A stretch of 64,000 bases of DNA from Streptomyces sp. A0958 (GCF_004795035.1 NZ_SSBK01000001.1:310001-374000), one strand, 5' to 3'; positions 1 to 7,445 are shown, numbered from the stretch's first letter. Translations and numbers: made by a program. Notes: generated by a model from the sequence alone, not told the origin.

Positions 1-2
1 AC

Positions 3-560
3 GCCGTGGCGGGCGAGGCCAACGCGGGCACGCTGCGCTACCTGCTGGTCGCCCCGGCCGGCCGGACGAGACTGCTGCTCGCCAAATACGCCGCCACGCT
101 GGGCTTCTGCCTGGTCGCCACGCTCGTCGTGGCCGCCTCCGCCCTGGCCGTGGGCGCGCTGCTGTTCCCCGTGGGCGAGGTCACCACGATCTCCGGGACC
201 ACGATCGGCTTCGGTGAGGGGCTGCTACGGGCCGGGCTCGTCGCGGTGTTCGTGGCCGCGTCCCTCACCGGTTTCGCGGCACTCGGCCTGTTCGTCTCGA
301 CCCTCACCAACAGCGGGATCGCGGCCATGGCGGCGACGGTCGGGGTGCTGATCACCGTACAGATCGTGGACACCATCCCCCAGCTGAGCGGGGTCCACCC
401 CTACCTGTTCCCGCACTACTGGCTGTCCTTCGCGGACCTGCTGCGCGACCCCGTCTACTGGGACGAGGCACTGAAGAACCTGGGGCTCCAGGCGCTGTAC
501 GCGGCGGTGTTCGGCTCGGCGGCCTGGGCCCGCTTCACGGCGAAGGACATCACCGCTTGA
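3..560 (+). CDS. ABC-2 type transporter permease, C-terminal part
   Basis: Only the end of the gene is here; the frame is open to the left edge, so the true start lies outside. The visible 186 residues carry hydrophobic segments near residues 28-52, 75-100, 103-125 and 160-178, separated by short loops, as in ABC-2 membrane permeases whose ATPase partner is usually the adjacent upstream gene. The opening stretch (GEANAGTLRYLLVAPAGRTRLL) resembles the cytoplasmic loop before a membrane helix in NatB/YhaP-like permeases. The substrate cannot be inferred. The stop codon overlaps the first unit of a tandem repeat that fills the downstream gap. Confidence 0.75.
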   Translation, partial: AVAGEANAGTLRYLLVAPAGRTRLLLAKYAATLGFCLVATLVVAASALAVGALLFPVGEVTTISGTTIGFGEGLLRAGLVAVFVAASLTGFAALGLFVSTLTNSGIAAMAATVGVLITVQIVDTIPQLSGVHPYLFPHYWLSFADLLRDPVYWDEALKNLGLQALYAAVFGSAAWARFTAKDITA

Positions 561-670
561 TACGGAAGCGACCTGGCACGGGAGCGACCTGATGCGGGAG
601 CGACCTGATGCGGGAGCGACCTGATGCGGGAGCGACCTGATGCGGGAGCGACCTGATACGGAAGCGACAG
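559..670. repeat. Seven tandem copies of a 16-bp unit
   Basis: The consensus unit is GATGCGGGAGCGACCT. Units begin at 559, 575, 591, 607, 623, 639 and 655. The four central copies are identical; the outer ones vary (GATACGGAAGCGACCT first, last ending in CAG). The array starts inside the permease stop codon and ends about 180 bp before the TetR start. The rest of the gap (671-849) shows no gene. Confidence 0.9.
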
Positions 671-849
671 CCGCACCGTCGGCCGGCGAGCCGTCCCCCG
701 ATCGGCTCGTCGCGGCACGAACGGCACGAACGGTGCGAAAAACGAGAGAACGAACCGACACGGCACGTTCCGTTTCCGCCTGAGCATTGTTCGTTTTTTG
801 GCGACGGACTGTCAACAAGGATTGGCTCGAACAGGCCTATGCTCACCGA

Positions 850-1455
850 ATGAACACATCGCCGAGTTCATCGCCGCGTTCACTGCGCCGGAGCGAGAGC
901 TCGCACAGGGCGACCCTGGAAGCCGCCCTCGACCTGTGTACGGAGAAGGGGTACGGCCGGGTCACCATCGAGGCGATCGCGGCCCGGGCGGGCGTCAGCA
1001 AGAAGACGATCTACCGCTGGTGGCCGTCGAAGAGCGCCGTGCTGCTGGAAGCGTTCACGGAGAGGCTGGTCACGGCCACCCCCTTCACCGACACCGGCGA
1101 CATCGCGAAGGACCTGCGCACCCACATCACGGGCGCGGTCGACATCCTCGCCGTACCCCCCTTCGGCCCCGCGTACGCGGGCATACTCTCCGAGGTCCAC
1201 CACGACGACGAGCTGGCCGAAACAGTACGCACCCAACTCATCGAACCCCGCTTCGAGGAAGCGGTCGGCCGACTGCGCAGCGCCCAGGAACAGGGCCAGA
1301 TCCCCCCGGACGCCGACCTCCACCTCGCGGTGGAGATGCTGTACGGCCCGGTCTACTACCGCCACGTGCTGCGCAAGCCCATGCAGGACGCGGAGGCGGT
1401 GGGGAAGCTGGTGGACCACGTACTGCGCTCGCTGGGGGCGGTAGCCACCCGCTGA
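850..1455 (+). CDS. TetR/AcrR-family transcriptional regulator
   Basis: A 201-residue one-component repressor. The N-terminal helix-turn-helix is clear at residues 20-66, with the typical pattern TIEAIAARAGVSKKTIYRWW followed by a ligand-binding helical domain ending in a TetR_C-like segment (PVYYRHVLRKP). I start at ATG 850 because upstream in-frame codons add non-homologous sequence. A -10 hexamer TATGCT at 838-843 lies six bases before the ATG and no Shine-Dalgarno is visible, so translation may be leaderless. The likely target is itself or the upstream ABC exporter, an inference from position only. Confidence 0.9.
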   Translation: MNTSPSSSPRSLRRSESSHRATLEAALDLCTEKGYGRVTIEAIAARAGVSKKTIYRWWPSKSAVLLEAFTERLVTATPFTDTGDIAKDLRTHITGAVDILAVPPFGPAYAGILSEVHHDDELAETVRTQLIEPRFEEAVGRLRSAQEQGQIPPDADLHLAVEMLYGPVYYRHVLRKPMQDAEAVGKLVDHVLRSLGAVATR

Positions 1456-1458
1456 GGG

Positions 1459-2265
1459 TCAGCCGAAGACCCGCTCAAGGACGACCGCTATCCCGTCGTC
1501 CTCGTTGGACAGGGTCACCTCGTCGGCCGCCGCGCGCAGCTCGGGATGGGCGTTGCCCATGGCGACCCCGTACCCGCAGCTGCGGAACATCGGCAGGTCG
1601 TTGGGCATGTCCCCGAAGGCGATCGCCGTGCCCGGGTCCACCCCCAACTCCTCGGCCGCCAGCGCGATCCCGACGCCCTTGTCCACCCCGTACGGCTGCA
1701 ACTCGACGGTCCCGGGCCCGGAGTGCGTCACGGTGGCGAGGTCCCCGACGACCGCCCGCGCCTCGGCGGCCAGCGCCTCGTCGGTGAGCTCCGGGTGCCG
1801 GATGAGCACCTTGACGACGGGCTCCGCCCACAGCTCGTCCCGGTGCCGGGTGCGCTGGGAGGGCAGCGTGGCGTGCGGCATCCGGTACCCGGGCTCGACC
1901 AGGGTCCGCCCATGTGCCCCGTCCTGATCGACGGCCGCGAAGACCTGCCCCACCTGCGCCTCGATCTTCCCGAGCGCCGCGTCGGCCGCTTCCCGGTCGA
2001 GCGTGACGGACCGGACGGTACGCCCGGCCCCGGCGTCGTACACCTGAGTCCCCTGCCCGCAGACGGCGAGCCCCTGATAGCCGAGCCCGGCCAGCAGCTC
2101 CCGCACGCCGGGCACGGGCCGCCCGGTGACCACCAGATGCCGCGCCCCGGCGGCGCCGGCCAGGCGGAGCGCGGCGCGGGTGCGGGGGCTGACGGTGTCG
2201 TCGCCGCGCAGCAGGGTGCCGTCCAGGTCGGTGGCGAGGAGGGCATATGCGGGTGGGATGGGCAT
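1459..2265 (-). CDS. HAD-superfamily hydrolase, Cof-like subfamily IIB
   Basis: A 268-residue cytoplasmic phosphatase. Motif I is DLDGT near residue 13 (nucleophile Asp and acid Asp), motif II is the VTGRP segment, the conserved Lys/DKG segment (VDKGVGIALAAEELG) precedes motif III/IV GDMPNDLPMF near residue 225, and the end has the usual MGNAHPELRAAADEVT. This order defines the Cof/YbjI-type sugar- or nucleotide-phosphate phosphatases; the substrate is not predictable. ATG 2265 is chosen because the family begins a few residues before DLDGT. It converges with the TetR gene, with three bases between the stops. Confidence 0.92.
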   Translation of the reverse strand: MPIPPAYALLATDLDGTLLRGDDTVSPRTRAALRLAGAAGARHLVVTGRPVPGVRELLAGLGYQGLAVCGQGTQVYDAGAGRTVRSVTLDREAADAALGKIEAQVGQVFAAVDQDGAHGRTLVEPGYRMPHATLPSQRTRHRDELWAEPVVKVLIRHPELTDEALAAEARAVVGDLATVTHSGPGTVELQPYGVDKGVGIALAAEELGVDPGTAIAFGDMPNDLPMFRSCGYGVAMGNAHPELRAAADEVTLSNEDDGIAVVLERVFG

Positions 2266-2341
2266 GGCAGCCAGCGTAGGCGGTGGCTGCCGGAGCCCGG
2301 CCGGAGTTGTGGCGGGGTGGGGACGTCCTGTAGGGGCGCCG

Positions 2342-2397
2342 AATCGATGTGACAACTAAGGTTGCCGAATGCCTTCATGACAACTATAGTTACCAGC
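2342..2397 (+). promoter_or_regulatory. Promoter with overlapping operator repeats, probable leaderless start
   Basis: A -35 TTGCCG (2362-2367) and a -10 TATAGT (2385-2390) are 17 bp apart, placing the transcription start at about 2397-2398, which is the ATG itself. Two related boxes flank or overlap it: TGACAACTAAGGTTGCC (2350-2366) and TGACAACTATAGTTACC (2379-2395). The second contains the perfect palindrome AACTATAGTT, covering the -10. This layout suits repression, perhaps by the gene's own HTH product. Confidence 0.7.
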
Positions 2398-2931
2398 ATG
2401 CAGACACCGGAAACCTCGGAAGTGAAACCGGAGCCGGAGCGGGTGGAGCTGGCCAAGGCCCTGCTCGACGCGCTCGATCCACTGGCCGCATCCGTGCACG
2501 CCCGCGCGACCGGGCTGCCGCCCGACCGGATGTGGGCTGCGGACCCGGTGGACGTGTCGCTGTCCGTGCTCGGCGCCTGGAAGGTGGTGGACGAGGAGGT
2601 CAAGCGGCTGACGGCGATAGCCGCGCGGACGGCCGGCGCCTACGGCGCGAGCTATGAGCGGCTGGGGGCCGCGTGGGGGATCACGCGGCAGGGCGCGCGC
2701 AAGAAGTGGCCGGACGCCGTCGTGGGGAAGCGGGAGGCGAGCACGCTGGACCTGTTCGGCGGCCGCGCCGAGTTGAGTTGGGAGGGGACGCCGGGCGGCT
2801 GGTGCTGGAAGGGTCGGGGCGCTGACGGGACCCGCAGCGAGGCCGGCGAGGCTGAGCGCTCGTTCGCGACGAAGGAGGAGGCGGCCGCCCATGCGGGTGC
2901 GTTCCTGAAGGAGCACGCGGGCGAGAGGTAG
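2398..2931 (+). CDS. Hypothetical protein with helix-turn-helix-like segment
   Basis: A 177-residue soluble protein that I cannot assign to a named family. Residues around 82-104 (YERLGAAWGITRQGARKKWP) look like a helix-turn-helix, as in small Streptomyces proteins that test whether a DNA-binding site is bound. The C-terminal half (ELSWEGTPGGWCWKGRGADG...) is rich in Trp and Gly and ends in a charged helix. The start is ATG 2398 because the promoter -10 sits seven bases before it and no ribosome binding site exists; the upstream in-frame ATGs would put the promoter inside the gene. Confidence 0.6.
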   Translation: MQTPETSEVKPEPERVELAKALLDALDPLAASVHARATGLPPDRMWAADPVDVSLSVLGAWKVVDEEVKRLTAIAARTAGAYGASYERLGAAWGITRQGARKKWPDAVVGKREASTLDLFGGRAELSWEGTPGGWCWKGRGADGTRSEAGEAERSFATKEEAAAHAGAFLKEHAGER

Positions 2932-2938
2932 GACGGCG

Positions 2939-3098
2939 TCACGAGACGGTCAGGACGACCTTGCCCCGGTCGGCCCGCCCTTCGATCGCCGTGTGAGCGT
3001 GCGCGGCGTCGGTCCAGTGGAAGGGCGGCGTGGACGCAGGGCCGTAGGCTGCCCTCCCCGTAGCGCGCCCACAGCCCGGCGGTCCACCCCGCGTACCG
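2939..3098 (-). pseudogene. Remnant of zinc-type NADPH:quinone oxidoreductase, 3' end only
   Basis: On the minus strand the last residues read FHWTDAAHAHTAIEGRADRG followed by KVVLTVS, the usual C-terminus of MDR-family quinone oxidoreductases. Just upstream, in another frame, RYAGWTAGLWARYGEGSLRP also matches that family, so the remnant is frameshifted near 3022. Nothing further upstream belongs to the enzyme; the sequence beyond about 3098 is the end of a marR gene on the opposite strand. The nucleotide-binding domain and start are gone. Confidence 0.75.
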
Positions 3099-3413
3099 CG
3101 CGGGCTGGTGGTCCTGGCGGCGGGCGCCGCCCCGGACCCGGTCGCCCACGCCGACTTGGGCCGAGCGGTCGCCCTGGACCCGAAGGACCTGGTCGGAGTC
3201 CTCAACGACCTCCAGTCGGCGGCCTTGATCGTCCGCGCCCCGGACCCCAAGGACCGCCGCAAGAACGCGGTGAGCCTGACGGAGGACGGCCGCCGCCTGG
3301 AGGAGTGCACGGAAGCTGGCGAGCCGGCCAACGTCCAACTCCTGGCCCCGCTGTCGCCGGACGAGCGGGCCCAGTTCCTGGACATGCTGCGGCGGATCAG
3401 CGGGGTGGGGTGA
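3099..3413 (+). pseudogene. Truncated MarR-family regulator, N-terminus missing
   Basis: The plus-strand frame reads LVVLAAGAAPDPVAHADLGR then a recognition-helix and wing segment, DPKDLVGVLNDLQSAALIVR and PDPKDRRKNAVSLTEDGRRL, characteristic of MarR regulators. A normal protein has about 45 further residues forming the N-terminal dimerisation helices; these are absent, and the coding similarity stops at about 3098, where the quinone oxidoreductase remnant begins on the other strand. A GTG at 3108 could still start a 101-residue product, but it would lack the dimer interface. Confidence 0.75.
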
Positions 3414-3424
3414 GGAGGGCGGGG

Positions 3425-3637
3425 TCAGACGGTGTCGAACCCGCCGCGCTTGATGCCGTCCACGAAGGTGGTGAAGGCGTGGGCGTGGAGGCCCAGGGCG
3501 GGGCCGGTGGGGTTCTTGGAGTCGCGGACGGGGACCAGGCCGGTGGTGGCGGCGAGGTTGGTGGCGACCTGGACGCAGTTGCCGCCGTTGTCGCTGTACG
3601 AGGAGGTGTGCCAGCGGGGGGATTCGGTCGTCGTCAC
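3425..3637 (-). CDS. DUF397 protein, copy 3 of a tandem triplet
   Basis: A 70-residue DUF397 protein with the family signature WHTSSYSDNGGNCVQVA and VRDSKNPTGPAL, then a C-terminal helix. DUF397 genes in streptomycetes almost always sit beside XRE-DUF5753 regulators, as here, and resemble the small partners of WhiJ/AbaA-type loci; the biochemical role is not established. The GTG at 3637 has a good ribosome binding site (AAGGGAAG, six bases upstream). The repeating unit of the triplet is exactly 235 bp. Confidence 0.9.
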   Translation of the reverse strand: MTTTESPRWHTSSYSDNGGNCVQVATNLAATTGLVPVRDSKNPTGPALGLHAHAFTTFVDGIKRGGFDTV

Positions 3638-3659
3638 GGGCTTCCCTTCGGTACGGGGG

Positions 3660-3872
3660 TCAGATGGTGTCGAACCCGCCGCGCTTGACGTCGTCCACGA
3701 AGGTGGTGAAGGCGTGGGCGTGCAGGTCCAGGGCCGGTCCGGTGGGGTTCTTGCTGTCGCGGACGGGGACCAGGCCGGTGGTGGCGGCGAGGTTGGTGGC
3801 GATCTGGACGCACTGGCCGCCGTTGTCGCTGTACGAGGACGTGTACCAGCGGGGGGATTCGGTCGTCGTCAC
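3660..3872 (-). CDS. DUF397 protein, copy 2 of a tandem triplet
   Basis: 70 residues, differing from copy 3 at eight positions (for example Tyr for His at residue 10, GGQCVQIA for GGNCVQVA, DLHAHAF for GLHAHAF, and ending DTI instead of DTV). It has the same GTG start and the same AAGGGAAG ribosome binding site, and is separated from copy 3 by 22 bp. The very high nucleotide identity across coding sequence and spacer shows recent tandem duplication. Confidence 0.9.
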   Translation of the reverse strand: MTTTESPRWYTSSYSDNGGQCVQIATNLAATTGLVPVRDSKNPTGPALDLHAHAFTTFVDDVKRGGFDTI

Positions 3873-3894
3873 GGGCTTCCCTTCGGTACGGCGG

Positions 3895-4104
3895 TCAGAT
3901 GGTGTCGAACCCGCCGCGCTTGACGTCGTCCACGAAGGTGGCGAAGGCGTGGGCGTGCAGGTCCAGGGCCGGTCCGGTCGGGTTCTTGCTGTCGCGGACG
4001 GGGACCAGGCCGGTGGTGGCGGCGAGGTTGGTGGCGACCTGGACGCAGTTGCCGCCGTTGTTGCTGTACGAGGAGGTGTGCCAGCGGGGGGATTCGGTCG
4101 TCAC
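3895..4104 (-). CDS. DUF397 protein, copy 1, translationally coupled to XRE regulator
   Basis: 69 residues, starting VTTESPRWHTSSYSNNGG and matching the other two copies to the end. The GTG at 4104 overlaps the TGA stop of the upstream regulator (GTGA, 4101-4104), so the pair is translationally coupled, and a GAAAGGGCAC ribosome binding site lies inside the regulator's end. Longer in-frame upstream sequence is the regulator read out of frame and is not coding. Being coupled, this is probably the ancestral copy. Confidence 0.9.
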   Translation of the reverse strand: MTTESPRWHTSSYSNNGGNCVQVATNLAATTGLVPVRDSKNPTGPALDLHAHAFATFVDDVKRGGFDTI

Positions 4105-4937
4105 GATGTGCCCTTTCGCAATTGCCTGATCATGGCCACGGACGCCTTTTGGGACAGCGCTTCGGCCTGTAGCTGATGGTATGCCGTCAGCACGGGTAGC
4201 ACCGACGTACTTTCCCGGTCGAGATGGCCTTGAGTCTGGGATTCGGCATAGCAGACGACGGACCGATCCGGAAGAGTCAGGAGATTGACGGGCAGGTCGA
4301 ACGTCCGCCGTTCCCCTATCTCGTACGGGGCGATCTGGAGTTGGGTGTTCGGCAGCTCGGCGAACTCGATCAGCCGTGCCAGCTGGGCGTCCATGACGGC
4401 CGCACCGCCGACAGGGCGGCGGATGCAGCTCTCGTCCATGATGACGAACAGCATGGGCGGCTTGGGCCGTACGAGAGCCGCCTGCCGTCCTGCCAGGAAC
4501 GCGACGCGCTCGTCTGCTTGCTCCGGTGCAATCGCCCCGCGTCGCACTGCGCTGTCGGCCAGCACCCGTGCGTACTCCGGAGTTTGCAGCAGCCCCGGGA
4601 TGATCCCGATCTCGTACAGGCGGAGTTCGACCGCCCGGCCTTCGTGTCCTACGTACTGAGGAAACCCCTCCAGGAGCGAACCGTGCCGGATCTCCCGCCA
4701 CTGGTGCTCGAACGTGTCAGCGGTTCCTTCGGTGCCGAACGCTCTGTCAGCTTGGCGCGCGAAACGGAGGGTTGGCATCTTGCGCCCAGTTTCCACGGCC
4801 GAGATGTGCGTGCTGGAGTAGCCCGTACGTTCGGCCAAGTCCTCCTGCTTCCATCCCCGGGCCTCCCGCATGCTGCGGATACGCGCGCCGAAGGCGGCCT
4901 GAGGGCTGCTGTCGGGCTCTAACTCCTTGCGGTTCAA
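4101..4937 (-). CDS. XRE-family regulator with DUF5753 domain
   Basis: 278 residues. An N-terminal helix-turn-helix at about residues 17-60 (MREARGWKQEDLAERTGYSS then HISAVETGRKMP) is followed by a DUF5753 domain recognised from the GIIPGLLQTPEYARVL segment, RQAAL, and LRRPVGG-type core. These proteins pair with DUF397 partners and often control differentiation or antibiotic genes (WhiJ-like). The only in-frame start is a TTG at 4937 with no good ribosome binding site; a better placed GTG ten bases upstream is out of frame, so the start is uncertain or the 5' end carries a frameshift. Confidence 0.88.
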   Translation of the reverse strand: MNRKELEPDSSPQAAFGARIRSMREARGWKQEDLAERTGYSSTHISAVETGRKMPTLRFARQADRAFGTEGTADTFEHQWREIRHGSLLEGFPQYVGHEGRAVELRLYEIGIIPGLLQTPEYARVLADSAVRRGAIAPEQADERVAFLAGRQAALVRPKPPMLFVIMDESCIRRPVGGAAVMDAQLARLIEFAELPNTQLQIAPYEIGERRTFDLPVNLLTLPDRSVVCYAESQTQGHLDRESTSVLPVLTAYHQLQAEALSQKASVAMIRQLRKGTS

Positions 4938-5042
4938 GGGCTGTCACCGACCTTTCGTTCGCAACTGACACGTTGAACGGTTATTGACTCTAGGACACGC
5001 TGAGTCCGCTTGGTAGTGGAATGACTACGGAGAGGAACGGTC

Positions 5043-5315
5043 ATGTTCGCAGAGAATGGTCCACCGCCCGGACCGGGCGCCCCGCAAGTCCGAATCCCCG
5101 CCCCCGGCACGCTCGTCGCGGACATCAGCCGGGCGGACCGGGTCCGGGTCGGGGAGTTCCGAGGGGTCGCCGGCCCCTACTGGATGCTCCGGCCCGCAAA
5201 GGGTGGAGCCGAGTGGGAGGTGCTGCCCGAGCACACGCGGGCGGCCACGCCCGCCGAGCGGCTCGGGGCCAGGACCGCGCGGGAGAACGCCCGGAGCCGG
5301 GGTGAGGTGGCATGA
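5043..5315 (+). CDS. Small conserved protein, paralogue of the element gene at 13346
   Basis: 90 residues, function unknown. The core PGTLVADISRADRVRVGEFR, then GPYWMLRP, GGAEWEVLP and ATPAERL matches the protein encoded at 13346 inside the mobile element segment by segment (PGTLLVD, GPRYMLRP, GGCEWEAEP, PTPAERE). ATG 5043 follows GGAGAGGAACGGTC, a proper ribosome binding site. It is divergent from the XRE-DUF5753 gene and heads a three-gene operon joined by stop-start overlaps. The conserved Trp/Tyr and Gly pattern suggests a small beta-rich fold, which is inference. Confidence 0.75.
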   Translation: MFAENGPPPGPGAPQVRIPAPGTLVADISRADRVRVGEFRGVAGPYWMLRPAKGGAEWEVLPEHTRAATPAERLGARTARENARSRGEVA

Positions 5316-5479
5316 GCGACCAGGAGGGCCCTCAGCCCGCCACCCCTTGCCGTACGTGCCAGGAGTTCGACCTCGAAGAAGCCGTCGCCCGGAGCGAACG
5401 GGACGGGAGCAGGGAGACCGACTGCCGGGTGCTGCGCCGACGCCACGTGGCCGCGGAGCACGGGGAGCCGCAGCCGTGA
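5312..5479 (+). CDS. 55-residue Cys-rich small protein
   Basis: Starts at an ATG overlapping the previous stop (ATGA). The short protein has CRTC near residue 13, an acidic/basic helix, a further Cys (TDCRVL) and two His residues (RRRHVAAEHGEP), which could bind one metal ion. The element gene at 13567 has the same length, the same position after the same upstream partner, and CPRC followed by a helix and a late Cys, so the two are probably homologous. Function unknown. Confidence 0.65.
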   Translation: MSDQEGPQPATPCRTCQEFDLEEAVARSERDGSRETDCRVLRRRHVAAEHGEPQP

Positions 5480-5778
5480 GGCAGTGGCGGCTGCGGCTCG
5501 TACTGGCCGCAGGGGCGGCGGAGGTCCGGCTACGCGCCCGGTTCCCCCGGCTGACATGGGCACTCACGCGCCAACCGGCCCCGAACCCCGCTCTGTTCAC
5601 CGAACTCCGGCGCCTCGAAACTGACCCGGCGAACCGGGCGGTGTTCCGGGCCCGGCTGGACGCGGCGATCGCCGAGCGCGACGCCGTACGCGAAGCAGAG
5701 GCGCACGCGACCGAGGCGGCGGCGGCCGAGTTGCTGCGGGTTACGTGTTCGCGTCGGCGTGGACACGTACGACCGTGA
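5476..5778 (+). CDS. Hypothetical Arg/Ala-rich protein
   Basis: A 100-residue protein beginning at a GTG that overlaps the previous stop (GTGA). It starts MRQWRLRLVLAAGAAEVRLR, a basic amphipathic helix, and continues as charged helices with no recognised domain; the C-terminus is strongly basic (RVTCSRRRGHVRP). It ends the operon: its stop codon is inside the left arm of a strong hairpin. No counterpart lies after the paralogous cassette in the element, where a different gene follows. Confidence 0.6.
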   Translation: MRQWRLRLVLAAGAAEVRLRARFPRLTWALTRQPAPNPALFTELRRLETDPANRAVFRARLDAAIAERDAVREAEAHATEAAAAELLRVTCSRRRGHVRP

Positions 5779-5807
5779 CGGCCCGCCGGGGGCCGGCGGG
5801 CCGTCAC
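5775..5807. terminator. Perfect 15-bp stem terminator
   Basis: The arms GTGACGGCCCGCCGG (5775-5789) and CCGGCGGGCCGTCAC (5793-5807) pair without mismatch around a GGG loop. There is no U-tract, as is usual for streptomycete terminators. It ends the 5043-5778 operon. Confidence 0.85.
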
Positions 5808-5878
5808 GCAGTGCTGAGGCCGCGTTGAGACGGCCTCGGATCACGGCCGACGGCGTATGACTACCGTGATCCCCGGCG

Positions 5879-6288
5879 TCACTGTTCGACGGTGAGCGAC
5901 CAGGAGACAGTCGAGGGCGCCGATATCTGCACGCTCCCCTCGCTCCGGGCTCTCTTCAGCCGAATCTCGTCGTAGCTGCTGCTCACTTCCCCGTTGACGC
6001 ACTTCAGCGGGAAGGAGAGCCCCACTGGCTTGAGGGCCACGTCGAGGGTTCCGTTGCCCTGGCAGTTGACCTGGATGGCGGGGGTTCCGTTGCCGATTTC
6101 CTTGGCCAGGGGGAGTTCGGCATTTCCCTTTCTGGACGCGACGGACTGGGATACCCGGTTGGTGAGGCGGGCGGAGCGGCCGATGCGGGCTTCTCCTCGC
6201 CGCTGCATCCGGTCAGGGCCAGGGCTCCGGCCATGGCCGCTGCGGCGAGAGCGATGGAAGGGCGCGCGAGGTGCGGTGCGATCAGCTT
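5879..6288 (-). pseudogene. Frameshifted secreted lipoprotein
   Basis: The upstream part reads RPSIALAAAAMAGALALTGC SGEEKP, a type II signal peptide with lipobox ALTGC near 6205-6215. After about 6170-6185 the similarity to a real protein moves to another frame, which continues VSQSVASRKGNAELPLAKEI... through two Cys residues (VNCQGNG, LKCVNG) to SWSLTVEQ and a stop at 5879. One frameshift therefore splits signal peptide and mature domain. No ATG, GTG or TTG precedes the signal in frame; a CTG at about 6286 overlaps the stop of a small upstream frame. It is either decayed or a base was miscalled. Confidence 0.6.
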
Positions 6289-6413
6289 TCCGACAGGTAC
6301 CAGCCGACCTTCATGGGCGTGTAGCTGGTAACGGTCTTCTTCGACGGAGTACCCACGGAGATCCAATGGCCCATTTTGGTCGTCAACTTGGCACCCTTCC
6401 CCCCCCATGCCGC
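6286..6413 (-). pseudogene. Possible 41-residue ORF broken at a G8 run
   Basis: The minus strand reads GAKLTTKMGHWISVGTPSKK then TVTSYTPMKVGWYLSES and a stop that overlaps the lipoprotein's CTG. An ATG with a GGGGGC box precedes it, but a run of eight G (6402-6409) puts the two in different frames; seven G would join them. This is weak evidence of a real gene, and it is recorded because it is the third homopolymer-linked shift in this stretch. Confidence 0.3.
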
Positions 6414-6499
6414 CCCCTGAAGCGGCTATGGGATCAGTAGGCCACACCCGCATGCGCTGACGTAGCGTTGCGCATGAGAACTGAGCGTGATTTGAGGTC

Positions 6500-7345
6500 G
6501 TGTCCGCGGCGGCCGAGTTGCTGGGCGATTCCGCCCCCTCTCGGAACTGCTCAGCCGATGGGCGGCGGGCGGAATCGACACCACGCTCTTCCATGCCGGC
6601 GTCGAAGAGGCCATGCGCCGTTACGCCGGATACGGGCTGGTGAAGATGCTGCCGCTCGACCGCGTGTTGGTCGGTTGCGACTCCCTGCGCACCGGCGCGT
6701 TCGGCGGATTCCACCACCCGGACCAGGGATACCGGCATCTCCAGATGATGGCCGTCATCACCATGTACGGGCCCTTGGAACGCCGGAGTCCGGAGCGCCC
6801 CGCGCTGGCCCTGCTCGATCTGTTGCGCGCGTACGCCCATGACTGCCGTCACTACGGATCGCGTCGGCGTCACGTGGAAGTGGCAGGGGTACCCGTCCGC
6901 ACTCAGTACGGCATCAACTTCCGCCGTCCAAGCGGACAGTCCTACTCGGCCGCCGGCCAGCGCGGAACCGGGCACACAGGGACTCTGGGCATCGTCATGG
7001 AGGGAGCGTGCGACAGAGAGGCACGGGCCATCACCCGGCGGACGACGGAACGGTTCGGCGTGACGGAACCTTCGGACGTTCTTGGTTCGCTCACGTTGCG
7101 GGACGTGACGGGCACGTTGGCCGGCGGGGAAGCCGCGTGCGTGGTGGACCTGGCGGAAGGCGAGGAGCAGATGCGATACGCGGCCGCGCTCAGCGACTAC
7201 GGCAGAGGTGTCAACCGCCGGTACTCGCGCTTCCTGGAGTTCGCCCCCGGGGGAGGAGAGCGAGTGCCACACGCGCCTTCTCGTCGCCACCGTCAGCGGT
7301 GACGTGATGGCGCTGGGAACGTGGCTGGACGAGCGGCACGGCCCC
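6500..7345 (+). pseudogene. Unrecognised gene with two frameshifts
   Basis: A GTG at 6500 with a TGAGGT box opens VSAAAELLGDSAP; after the C run near 6533 the next frame continues SELLSRWAAGGIDTTLFHAG and a long plausible protein (RYAGYGLVKMLPLDRVLVGC..., residues to about 7250). After a C/G run near 7250 a third frame carries ECHTRLLVATVSGDVMALGT and then WLDERHGP. I recognise no family. Third-position GC is high throughout all three parts, supporting one former coding region. It ends just before the left attachment site. Confidence 0.5.
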
Positions 7346-7445
7346 AGGGACGTTCGCAGGCCTGTTCCGGACGCCCCGCTACTTCGGTCCCGGCTTGACC
7401 GTATAGGTGGTCTCCCGCAGGGCTGTCCGCCGCTCCCGCCCGCGT

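Noticed and set aside
559..670. 16-bp array considered as CRISPR
   Set aside because: The units are directly adjacent without unique spacers, and there are no cas genes.
3425..4937. XRE/DUF397 cluster considered as a classical toxin-antitoxin system
   Set aside because: No toxin fold is recognisable in DUF397, and the DUF5753 pairing is known mainly from regulatory loci; evidence is insufficient.
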